A stretch of DNA of 12,844 nt from a bacterium HR12 (lineage in GTDB: Bacteria > Actinomycetota > UBA4738 > HRBIN12). How positions within the stretch are numbered: the stretch's first letter is position 1; the number at the start of each line of letters is the position of its first letter. Positions 1-6,056 of this stretch are shown here, in pieces. Under the pieces are notes generated by a model, which did no database searches, was not told the DNA's origin, and worked only from the letters and a program-made list of their open reading frames with translations. The position numbers were made by a program, and so were the translations under genes. The stretch covers positions 1 to 12,844 of the forward strand of contig BEHO01000008.1 in assembly GCA_002898915.1 (NCBI GenBank), in the 5' to 3' direction.

Positions 1-286
1 CGAACACGTCGTCGGGACCGTTGACCATCACCTCCGTCACGTCGGGGTCCCGGAGCAGGAACTCGATGGGCCCCATCCCGACGACCGCGTCCGACACCTC
101 GTTGATCACGCGCGCCAGGGCGCGCTGGGGAAGGATGTGCCCCTGCTCACGCAGGATCGCGAGGGCCTCCTCGCGCACCCGCACCCGCCGCTCCGCGCGC
201 GGCACCCGGGCGAGCTCGCGCGCGTCCATCCGCCGCAGCAGCCGCTCGTGCAGGCCGCGCCGGACCTCGGCGAGCGCGTCCGCCAT
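1..286 (-). CDS. cpaF: CpaF/TadA-type pilus secretion ATPase, N-terminal fragment
   Basis: The gene runs off the left edge, so only about 95 N-terminal residues are visible. They begin MADALAEVRRGLHERLLRRMD and end with MGPIEFLLRDPDVTEVMVNG, which matches the conserved block that opens the N-terminal domain of CpaF/TadA family secretion ATPases (usual form GxGPLExLLxDPxVTEIMVNG). In this family the protein is the cytoplasmic hexameric motor that powers Tad/Flp pilus assembly; the Walker A and B motifs would lie in the missing part. The ATG is at 284-286 and overlaps the TGA of the upstream cpaE-like gene as TGATG, so translation is probably coupled. The identification rests on this N-terminal block and on the cpaE neighbour. 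A type II/IV secretion paralogue is possible but less likely. Confidence 0.85.
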   Translation of the reverse strand, partial: MADALAEVRRGLHERLLRRMDARELARVPRAERRVRVREEALAILREQGHILPQRALARVINEVSDAVVGMGPIEFLLRDPDVTEVMVNGPDDVF

Positions 287-1341
287 CAGGGCACCCCCGC
301 GAGCAGCGTCCGCGCCAGACGATCGAGCTCGCGCCCGATCCGTCCGCGACGGGGCAGCAGCACCCCGCGGTCCTGCAGGCGTGGCACGCGCCGATCGACC
401 GGCAGGACCGCGATGGGCGGCCGTCCGAAGGCCCGCTCCACGTCGGCCGGCGTGACCTCGGCGCGCGCGGCGCGGTTCACCACGATGCGGGCGCGTTCGC
501 CGAGGTCCGCGGTCTCGAGCAGCCGACGGGCGTCCCGGAAGGAGGCCACGTCGAGCCGGACGACGACGAGCACCGGGTCCGCGGCGGCGAGCCCCACCCG
601 CGCGATCGGCCCGATCTCGCGCGGCAGGTGCAGGACCACGAAGGACGTCGTCTGCCGCAGGGCCGCGATGGCGCGACCGTACGTCGCGGGGCCGAGATCC
701 GGCTCGATCCGGCCCGGCGAGAGCAACACGCCGAAGCCCTCGGGATGCCGCCAGAGGAGCGCCCGCGCCGCCTGCGGCGAGATCTCCGATCCGAAGCCGA
801 CGAGGTCCGCGGCGGTGGGGACCTCCGCGACCGGCGCCCCGAGGGCCGCCCCGACCCCCGCGAAGAGCACGTCCAGGTCCACGAGGGCCGTCTCCACCCC
901 GCGCCGCGTCGCCATGGCCGCCAGGTGGGTGGCGAGGAAGGTCGCCCCGACCCCGCCGCTCGCCCCGAGCTCCGCGACGACCGGGGCCCCGGCCACCAGC
1001 TCCGCCGGCCGGCGCGCCCGGGCCACCGCCATGGCCAAGGCCTCACGCTCGTTGGGCCACACGAAGTAGCCGGCCGCCCCGAGGCGGATCGCCCGGCGGA
1101 GGCTCCGCACCGACTCCGCCGTCTCCAGCGCGAGCAGCGGCCTCCCGTCGAACCGCTCGGCCACCAGCCCCGTCTGGGCCACCACCGCGTCGGGCTCGAG
1201 CTGGCGCACCGCCTCCGCGAGCTGGCGCTCGTCGAGCGCGGTCGCCACGACCCGCGCCCTGCCGGTCCGGTCGAGGAAGTGCATCACCTCCTCGGCCACG
1301 TCGTGCTCCTCGAGCCCGAGCACGATCCTCGCCACCTCCAC
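286..1341 (-). CDS. cpaE: CpaE/TadZ-like pilus assembly protein (receiver-like domain plus MinD-like ATPase)
   Basis: The protein has 351 residues, a usual length for CpaE/TadZ. Residues 1-110 look like a response-regulator-like fold (LEPDAVV strand near 51, then GAAGYFVWP near 88-95). From about 120 a ParA/MinD-type ATPase domain follows, with a P-loop at 126-134 (GASGGVGAT), the A' strand ALVDLD at 152-157 and a late IAVLPVDRRV segment. Both Walker lysines of MinD (KGGVGKT) are replaced: the signature lysine by serine 128 and the P-loop lysine by alanine 133. Atypical P-loops are known in CpaE/TadZ, which helps localise the Tad pilus machine to the pole. The GTG start is preceded by GAGGTG. 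It is the first visible gene of an operon continuing into cpaF. Confidence 0.85.
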   Translation of the reverse strand: MEVARIVLGLEEHDVAEEVMHFLDRTGRARVVATALDERQLAEAVRQLEPDAVVAQTGLVAERFDGRPLLALETAESVRSLRRAIRLGAAGYFVWPNEREALAMAVARARRPAELVAGAPVVAELGASGGVGATFLATHLAAMATRRGVETALVDLDVLFAGVGAALGAPVAEVPTAADLVGFGSEISPQAARALLWRHPEGFGVLLSPGRIEPDLGPATYGRAIAALRQTTSFVVLHLPREIGPIARVGLAAADPVLVVVRLDVASFRDARRLLETADLGERARIVVNRAARAEVTPADVERAFGRPPIAVLPVDRRVPRLQDRGVLLPRRGRIGRELDRLARTLLAGVP

Positions 1342-1374
1342 TCCGCACCTCGTCCGACGCCTGCACGTCCGATC

Positions 1375-1404
1375 CGGGGAAGGACGGGGAAGACCGCGGG
1401 GAAG
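1375..1404. repeat. Three direct CGGGGAAG repeats in the cpaE leader
   Basis: CGGGGAAG occurs at 1375-1382, 1385-1392 and 1397-1404, with start-to-start steps of 10 and 12 bp, close to one DNA helical turn. A degenerate fourth copy (CAGGGGGA) follows at about 1405. On the transcript of the leftward pilus operon they read CTTCCCCG and lie in the predicted 5' untranslated leader, 35-65 nt upstream of the cpaE start. They could bind a regulator on one DNA face or act in the RNA. The repeat is observed; its function is inference. Confidence 0.5.
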
Positions 1405-1429
1405 CAGGGGGAGGAGATCCGAGGGGGCC

Positions 1430-1447
1430 CGCGACGGCGCCGTCGCG
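1430..1447. promoter_or_regulatory. Perfect 18-bp palindrome at the pilus operon start, candidate operator
   Basis: CGCGACGGCGCCGTCGCG is a perfect palindrome with no central spacer. If the promoter at 1456-1485 is right, transcription would start near 1449 on the minus strand, so the palindrome spans about +2 to +20. That position fits a repressor operator. As RNA it could also form a hairpin early in the leader, though the lack of a loop argues for DNA binding by a dimer. Chance GC-rich palindromes are common, so confidence is moderate. Confidence 0.4.
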
Positions 1448-1455
1448 ATGGGCGA

Positions 1456-1485
1456 ACCCTACCCGCCGGCCCCCGCGGGGGGCAA
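1456..1485 (-). promoter_or_regulatory. Candidate sigma-70 promoter of the cpaE-cpaF operon
   Basis: On the minus strand TTGCCC (1485-1480) and TAGGGT (1461-1456) stand 18 bp apart, resembling -35 TTGACA and -10 TATAAT. The spacer contains the palindrome CCCCGCGGGG. The predicted start near 1449 gives a leader of about 108 nt before the GTG of cpaE. No other -35/-10 pair as good was seen between the two divergent genes. Confidence 0.4.
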
Positions 1486-1667
1486 TCGCCAGGCCGGAGG
1501 ATTCTCACGCGGGTCCGGCGGAGGGCCGTGCCCGATGCCGCCCTCCCCCGTCCGGCGGCAGGACCCGGGGGTGGGGGCGGAGCGGGAGGGGCCGAAGGCC
1601 CCGGTCCCCAGCAGCCGACCGGCCCGAGGATCGCCCGAGCCTCCACGGTCGTGTCGGTGCCTCGGTC

Positions 1668-1673
1668 TACGAT
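1668..1673 (+). promoter_or_regulatory. -10 element of a leaderless-type promoter
   Basis: TACGAT lies exactly 6 nt before the GTG at 1680, so transcription would begin at or next to the start codon. No ribosome binding site precedes that GTG, which agrees with leaderless initiation. No convincing -35 was found. The same arrangement recurs at the vapB-like gene and at the right edge of the window. Confidence 0.4.
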
Positions 1674-1679
1674 GCGGTC

Positions 1680-1961
1680 GTGGGCAGGATCATCGACCTC
1701 GAGGCCTGGCGGCGCGAGCGACGGCTCGTCGCCCGCGAGGTGCCCGACGAGGTCGCCCAGCGGCCCCTGCGGCGGCTCGAGGAGGCGGTGCGCCGACTGG
1801 ACCGGGCCGTCCGCCGGGGGACGGGACGGCTGTCCTCCCGCGTCGAGCAGGAGCTCATGGTTATCATGGGGCTGGTCGCGGCCGGCCGACCCGCGGAGGC
1901 CGCCGAGCGCGCCGAACGCCTCGCCGAGCGCCTCGAGCACCCCTCGGCCGGCGCCTTGTAG
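1680..1961 (+). CDS. Small charged helical protein of unknown function
   Basis: This 93-residue protein is read from a GTG start: MGRIIDLEAWRRERRLVARE, then a long stretch rich in Arg, Glu and Ala (RRLEEAVRRLDRAVRR; RPAEAAERAERLAERLE) that suggests two or three amphipathic helices or a short coiled coil. It has no signal peptide, membrane segment or cysteine, so it is probably cytoplasmic. I do not recognise a named family. The IDLEAWRR opening resembles the N-termini of various small uncharacterised bacterial proteins. It has no Shine-Dalgarno site and a -10 element 6 nt upstream. It is divergent from the pilus operon, and a stem-loop follows its TAG at once, so it is probably monocistronic. 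A role in regulating the pilus operon is possible but unsupported. Confidence 0.6.
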   Translation: MGRIIDLEAWRRERRLVAREVPDEVAQRPLRRLEEAVRRLDRAVRRGTGRLSSRVEQELMVIMGLVAAGRPAEAAERAERLAERLEHPSAGAL

Positions 1962-1989
1962 GAGCCGTCGGTCGAGGCCGGCACGGCTC
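1962..1989 (+). terminator. Stem-loop directly after the small gene
   Basis: GAGCCGT (1962-1968) pairs with ACGGCTC (1983-1989), and an inner CGG/CCG extends the hairpin. It starts one base after the stop codon. There is no T-run, as is common in GC-rich genomes. It would separate the small gene from the sigma factor operon. Confidence 0.4.
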
Positions 1990-2025
1990 AGGGCCCGGCC
2001 CCGCGGAGGATCGGAGCGCGGGCCC

Positions 2026-2052
2026 GGGAACCGGAGCAGCCCTTCCCGGGTC
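2026..2052 (+). promoter_or_regulatory. Candidate ECF-sigma autoregulatory promoter
   Basis: GGGAAC at 2026-2031 is followed after 18 nt by GTC at 2050-2052, the spacing and motifs typical of ECF sigma factor promoters (GGAAC-type -35, GTC/GTT-type -10). It would start transcription near 2058, upstream of the AGGAG site (2084-2088) of the ECF sigma gene, as expected for autoregulation. A separate TAGGCT at 2067-2072 could be a housekeeping -10, but I see no matching -35. Confidence 0.4.
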
Positions 2053-2093
2053 TTCCACGGCGGGGATAGGCTGCAGCCGAGCCAGGAGACCAC

Positions 2094-2633
2094 GTGCAGG
2101 ATCCCGACCCGCGCACGCTTGCCCGCGCCCGATCGGGTGACGTCGCCGCGTTCGAGGAGATCGTCCGCGCCTACCAGGGCGACGTGTACCGCTTCGCCTA
2201 CTCCTACACGCGCGATCGGGCGCTCGCCGAGGACGCCACGCAGGAGGCGTTCCTGCGCGCCTACCGGTTCCTGCCGGGTTTCCGGGGCGACTCGCGCTTC
2301 GGCTCCTGGCTGTTCCGGATCGCCCGGAACTGCGCGCTCGACGCGATCCGCGCCCGCCGCGGCCAGGAGGAACGGGCCCTGCGCGCGCCGGCCCCGCTCG
2401 GGCCGCCCGACCCGATGGCCCGGGCGGAGCTCCACGCGGCGCTGGCCGCCGTCTCGCCTGAGCACCGCGAGCCGTTCCTGCTCATCGAGGTCTTCGGCCT
2501 CTCGTACCAGGAGGCGGCCGACGTGCTGAAGCTCCGCGTCGGCACCGTGAAGAGCCGGATGCACCGGGCCCGGCTCGCGATGATGGCGGCCCTCGCCGAC
2601 GAGGAGCCCGAGGAGGACGCCCGTGAACTGTGA
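2094..2633 (+). CDS. ECF-family RNA polymerase sigma factor
   Basis: The protein has 179 residues. Region 2 spans roughly 20-85 (AFEEIVRAYQGDVYRFAYSYTRDRALAEDATQEAFLRAYRF, then GDSRFGSWLFRIARNCALDAIR). A short linker leads to region 4 at about 110-165 (SPEHREPFLLIEVFGLSYQEAADVLKLRVGTVKSRMHRARLAM), including the helix-turn-helix that reads the -35. There is no region 1 or 3, as usual for group 4 (ECF) sigma factors. The GTG start has AGGAG 5 nt upstream. The gene overlaps the anti-sigma gene by 11 nt and starts a three-gene operon, and an ECF-like promoter lies upstream. The factor is probably held inactive by the next product and released on an envelope signal; the signal is unknown. Confidence 0.93.
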   Translation: MQDPDPRTLARARSGDVAAFEEIVRAYQGDVYRFAYSYTRDRALAEDATQEAFLRAYRFLPGFRGDSRFGSWLFRIARNCALDAIRARRGQEERALRAPAPLGPPDPMARAELHAALAAVSPEHREPFLLIEVFGLSYQEAADVLKLRVGTVKSRMHRARLAMMAALADEEPEEDAREL

Positions 2634-4596
2634 CCGCGCCCGCCGGACGCTCTCGGAACGGATGGACGGCGAGTACCTCCCCCGCCGGCTCGCGGCCGCC
2701 CTGGAGGCGCACCTCGGGACCTGCGCGGGGTGCCGGACCTTCGAGGCCCGGGCCTGGGCGCTCCGCGAGCGGGTGCGCCTCTCCCCCGCGCCCCTCGTGC
2801 CCGATCTCGTCGAGCCGATCATGGCGGCGGTCCGGGCCGGACCCCGCCCCAGCCCGCAGGCGCGCGGCGCCACCCGCCCGGAGGGCCCGCCCTCGTCGCC
2901 CGCGCCCCGACCGGCTCCCGGACGGCCGCTCCTCCGCCGTCTCGCGCCCCAGCTCGCCGCGGCCCTGGTCGGCGTCCTCGTCGGCTCCCTCGCGGTGGGC
3001 GGGCCGTGGACCCCGGAGCGCCCGGCCACGGCCGAGGAGGTGGTGACCGGCGTCCTCCGCGCAGCGGCCGAGGTCAGCGCCTACCGAGCCTCCTTCCGCA
3101 TCGTGGAGCGGAACCTCTCGCCGGCGGTGCCCCTCCGCGAGCTCTCGATGGAGGTCTGGTTCCGGGCTCCCGAGCGCTTCCGCCTCGACGTCGTCGACCA
3201 CACCGTGTACCCCTCGCGGGCCGTCGCCCCCACGGATCTCCGCCTCGTCGTCGCCGGCCCCACGTGGTACCTGCGGAGCCCCCCGCCGTGCCCGACGTGC
3301 CCGCCGCGCGAGAGCCTCATCACGAACCGCGCGCCCTTCTCCGCCGACACGCCGACTCCGGCCGACCTCGTCGTTCCCGTCGCCACGCTCTCGGCCCCGG
3401 AAGGGGTCCGCGTCCTCGACCGTGATCGGGAGGCCGTGCGCGTGGCGATGCCGTTCGAGCGCGCCGCGCCCCTCTTCCCCTTCCTCCGGCTCGGGGGGAC
3501 CTGGCGCCCGATCTACCCCCGCGACCGGGTCGAGGTCGAGCTCGATCCCGAGACCTGGGCACCGCTCCGTTGGGCGGTGTACCCGGCGCGTGGCGGGGAG
3601 CGAGCGCAGTGGGCCCTTCGCTTCGGCCTTCCCTCCGAGTCGCCTCGCCACCCGATCCTGGAGGTCGATCGGATCACCGCGAGCGCAGGGCCGGTGTCGG
3701 AGGCCGACTTCCGCGTGCCGGCCGACGTGCCCGTCGTCGACCGCGGCGCCATCCCGCTCGACCTCGACGAGCTCCCGCCGGCGTCCGGCGTCCGCCTCCC
3801 CGAGCGCCTCGGCGACCTGCACCTGTACCGGGCGGTCATGTCCGAGGCCGCCGCGGGGGACCGCCCGGCCCGGATCCTCGCCTACGCGGAGGGGCTGCGG
3901 TGGCTCACCGTCGCGGAGACCCGCTCGGGCGGCCAGGCCGCCGGCCTGGCGATCCATGCGCAGGAGGTGCGGCTGGGCAACGGCGTCGCCTACTACGAGC
4001 CGGCCACGGCGGAGCGCGGACGCCGCCTGGCCATCCACACGCCCCGCGGCGAGATCGTCCTGGAGACGAACCTGCCGCGCGAGGACCTCCTCGCGGTGGC
4101 CTCCTCGCTGCCGGTCCGGGGGCTGGCGCTGCCGGAGCCCTGGCTGGTGCGCGAGACGGAGGACGGGACCGTCGAGCGGGTCACGCTCGCCGAGGCACGG
4201 GCGGCCGCGCCGTTCGAGCTCCTCCTGCCGACCGAGCTCCCCGCGGGGTCCGTCCTCGCGAGCGTCGAGCTCGTCCGCACGGATGGGCGCCTCGGCGTCA
4301 CGGTCTACTACCAGGGCGAGGACATCGCCCTGGGCAACCTCCGGCTCCACCTCGAGCTCGGCGCGGAGCTCCCGCCCACCACCGAGCCCGTGGTCCAGAC
4401 GGTGGACCTCGATGGCGTCCCTGCCCGCTACAGCCCGGACGCGGGTCGGCTGGAGTGGATCGCGGACGACCGCTACATCTCGCTCGAGGCGCCCGGGCTC
4501 GCGCTCGCGGAGCTCGTCGCCGTCGCTCGCTCCCTCGCGCCGGTCGCCGACGTCCCGGAGGGGGCCGAGCCCTCGGACACCGCGGGGGTACCGTGA
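2623..4596 (+). CDS. Membrane anti-sigma factor with large extracytoplasmic sensor region
   Basis: Residues 1-45 form a zinc-binding anti-sigma domain: Cys3, then H30-x3-C34-x2-C37 (AHLGTCAGCR). A proline-rich linker (70-105) leads to one transmembrane helix at about 109-127 (QLAAALVGVLVGSLAVGG). The rest is outside the membrane. Residues 135-375 resemble the LolA/MucB/RseB fold (ATAEEVVTGVLRAAAEVSAYRASFRIVER). Two later segments, about 388-505 and 529-640, resemble the DUF4367 type seen in anti-sigma proteins. At 657 residues it is much longer than a typical ZAS anti-sigma (about 200), so it seems to unite the roles that RseA and RseB share in other bacteria. The GTG start lies inside the sigma gene with GAGGAGG ahead. 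Domain names beyond the zinc motif and helix rest on recall of the pattern, not a search. Confidence 0.85.
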   Translation: MNCDRARRTLSERMDGEYLPRRLAAALEAHLGTCAGCRTFEARAWALRERVRLSPAPLVPDLVEPIMAAVRAGPRPSPQARGATRPEGPPSSPAPRPAPGRPLLRRLAPQLAAALVGVLVGSLAVGGPWTPERPATAEEVVTGVLRAAAEVSAYRASFRIVERNLSPAVPLRELSMEVWFRAPERFRLDVVDHTVYPSRAVAPTDLRLVVAGPTWYLRSPPPCPTCPPRESLITNRAPFSADTPTPADLVVPVATLSAPEGVRVLDRDREAVRVAMPFERAAPLFPFLRLGGTWRPIYPRDRVEVELDPETWAPLRWAVYPARGGERAQWALRFGLPSESPRHPILEVDRITASAGPVSEADFRVPADVPVVDRGAIPLDLDELPPASGVRLPERLGDLHLYRAVMSEAAAGDRPARILAYAEGLRWLTVAETRSGGQAAGLAIHAQEVRLGNGVAYYEPATAERGRRLAIHTPRGEIVLETNLPREDLLAVASSLPVRGLALPEPWLVRETEDGTVERVTLAEARAAAPFELLLPTELPAGSVLASVELVRTDGRLGVTVYYQGEDIALGNLRLHLELGAELPPTTEPVVQTVDLDGVPARYSPDAGRLEWIADDRYISLEAPGLALAELVAVARSLAPVADVPEGAEPSDTAGVP

Positions 4597-5813
4597 GGCT
4601 CCGCCCCGGTCCCGCGCCCCCCGGCCTGCGCCGCGCCGCGGGGGTGATCGCGAGCGGCGCCGTCGGGCTCCTGCTCGGGGCGGGGGCCACGCTGGCGATC
4701 TCCCCGGCACCGCCCCCGCCGGGGTCCGGGGCGAGCCTCGGAGCGTCCCGCGTCCCGACCGTCCCCGCGGCGGCGAGCACCTTCCTCGCCTGGACCCCGG
4801 GCGGCCTCCCCTCGGGCTTCCGCCGCGCCCTGACCGAGCTCCCCGGGATCCGCCGCGCCGTCGTGGTCCGGAGCGACGTGGCCTGGCTCACGGGCTCGAC
4901 CTCGGCGAGCGGGGAGGTCGCGGACCGGCCGCCCGCCGGCTACGCGATCCCCCTGGAGGTGGCCGCGGTCAAGCCCTCGGAGTACGCGAGGTTCGTCCCG
5001 CCGGCGGACCGGGGGACCCTGGCGCTCCTCGGGGACGGCGGGGGGATCCTCGGCGCCTCCAGCGCCCGCCTGCGGGGGCTCGGGCCGGGAGCCGTGCTGC
5101 GGTTCGGGCCGGTTCCCGTCCCCGTCATCGCCGTGTGGCCGGACGAGCTCGTCGGGGCCAGCGAGCTCCTCGTGGCGCGCGACCTCGGTCGGAGGCTGGG
5201 CGTCCGCCACGATCGCTACGCGCTGATCCAACCGCGCGGCGAGCCCACGGAGCGCGAGCTCGCGCGGCTCCTGCGGGAGGCGTTACCGGCCGACCTCCCG
5301 CTGCAGGTCCGCGCTCCGGGCGAGACCCCCTACTTCCGTCAGGGCGACGCGGTGCTGCCCCCCGTGGCGCTCAAGCAGCTGTTCGGCGAGTTCGCCGCCC
5401 GCCCCGATCCGGACCGCCGTGGCTACCTCCTCATCGACCCGGCGTGGGAGCGGACGCACATCGCGACCGAACGCGTCCCGTTGCTCGGACGGGTGACTTG
5501 CCACGTCGCGATCCTGCCCCAGCTCCGCGGCGCGATGCGCGAGCTCCTCGCCCTCGGGCTGGAGCACACCGTCCGGTCCTTCAGCGGGTGCTACGCGCGA
5601 CGGTTCGCGAACCGGGACCCGAGCCAGGCCATCAGCCACCACACCTGGGGCGTCGCGATCGACCTCAACGTGCCGCAGAACCCCTACGGGGCGCCGCCGA
5701 ACCAGGATCCAGGCCTCGTCGCGGTGATGGAGCGATGGGGATTCATCTGGGGCGGCACGTTCGCCCTCCCGGACGGCATGCACTTCGAGTACCACCGACC
5801 GCCGGAGCGCTGA
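4593..5813 (+). CDS. Membrane-anchored M15-family D-alanyl-D-alanine carboxypeptidase-like protein
   Basis: The protein has 406 residues from a GTG that overlaps the preceding TGA as GTGA. One N-terminal helix at about 15-36 (AAGVIASGAVGLLLGAGATLAI) anchors it, or serves as a signal, so the rest is extracytoplasmic. The C-terminus carries the M15 zinc site: SHHTWGVAIDLN with His350 and Asp357 (H-x6-D), and DGMHFEY with Asp394 and His397. Asp stands where many M15 enzymes have the catalytic Glu, a variation also found in M15_4/M15C-like proteins. The family cleaves D-Ala-D-Ala or peptidoglycan cross-bridges. Residues 40-300 are not recognised. Operon position suggests a cell-wall enzyme under the ECF factor, or a partner of the anti-sigma factor. 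The start is set by the overlap; a longer open frame upstream lies within the anti-sigma gene. Confidence 0.8.
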   Translation: MRLRPGPAPPGLRRAAGVIASGAVGLLLGAGATLAISPAPPPPGSGASLGASRVPTVPAAASTFLAWTPGGLPSGFRRALTELPGIRRAVVVRSDVAWLTGSTSASGEVADRPPAGYAIPLEVAAVKPSEYARFVPPADRGTLALLGDGGGILGASSARLRGLGPGAVLRFGPVPVPVIAVWPDELVGASELLVARDLGRRLGVRHDRYALIQPRGEPTERELARLLREALPADLPLQVRAPGETPYFRQGDAVLPPVALKQLFGEFAARPDPDRRGYLLIDPAWERTHIATERVPLLGRVTCHVAILPQLRGAMRELLALGLEHTVRSFSGCYARRFANRDPSQAISHHTWGVAIDLNVPQNPYGAPPNQDPGLVAVMERWGFIWGGTFALPDGMHFEYHRPPER

Positions 5814-5853
5814 GGGCTCGCGCCGATGACGGATCTCGCCGAGCGAGGGCGTG

Positions 5854-5969
5854 CGCGAAGGGAGCAGCGATCATGCGCCTTCCACATCCGCTCGGGGTGG
5901 GGGCTCGGGCCCCGCGCCCCGGGCATGCCTCCCGCGGCAGGACGCGCGTGGGTTTCTGCTCCCTTCGCG
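5854..5969. repeat. 116-nt element bounded by perfect 14-bp inverted repeats
   Basis: CGCGAAGGGAGCAG (5854-5867) and its exact reverse complement (5956-5969) are 88 nt apart in the gap between two convergent genes. The interior contains a GC-rich imperfect hairpin (CGGGGTGGGGGC against GCCCCGCGCCCCG, about 5900-5935), so either strand as RNA could fold into a long rod. There is no obvious target-site duplication and no coding capacity. It could be a structured small RNA, a bidirectional terminator for the convergent genes or a miniature mobile element. The inverted repeat is certain; the function is not. Confidence 0.5.
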
Positions 5970-5992
5970 GCAGCCCGAGAGCTGCTACCTGC

Positions 5993-5998
5993 ATTCTA
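5993..5998 (-). promoter_or_regulatory. Candidate -10 element reading into the inverted-repeat element
   Basis: On the minus strand TAGAAT matches five of six bases of TATAAT, rare in this GC-rich sequence. A start about 7 nt further on (near 5986) would produce an RNA entering the 5969-5854 element within 20 nt. No good -35 is visible 17 bp upstream, which weakens the case. There is no open reading frame of note downstream, so any product would be non-coding. Confidence 0.25.
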
Positions 5999-6056
5999 GG
6001 ACGACGCCGACGACCCCGCGAGCGCGACGGCCCCGCGCGTCGCGGGACCTCCGCCC

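Larger units (their letters stand above)
1342..1679. other. 338-bp divergent intergenic region, no gene
   Basis: This gap lies between the leftward cpaE-like gene and the rightward small gene at 1680. I see no convincing coding region. It holds a cpaE promoter candidate at 1456-1485, an 18-bp perfect palindrome at 1430-1447, three CGGGGAAG repeats at 1375-1404 and a -10 element for the rightward gene at 1668-1673. The stretch from about 1490 to 1660 is GC-rich and I could not assign anything to it. Confidence 0.6.

Noticed and set aside
21..1069. Plus-strand open frames opposite cpaE and cpaF
   Set aside because: Arg/Ser/Ala-rich shadows with no domain signal; the minus strand has clear CpaE and CpaF signatures.
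2482..4710. A 742-codon open frame on the minus strand opposite the anti-sigma gene
   Set aside because: It is a shadow of the GC-rich gene on the other strand: composition dominated by Arg, Gly, Ala and Asp, no recognisable domain, while the plus strand encodes a clear anti-sigma protein.
5854..5880. GAAGGGAGCAGC resembling the tip of bacterial SRP RNA (GGAAGGAAGCAGC)
   Set aside because: The partner strand of the SRP loop (CAGG-type sequence) and the closed GGAA tetraloop are missing, and this sequence is instead one arm of a distant perfect inverted repeat.
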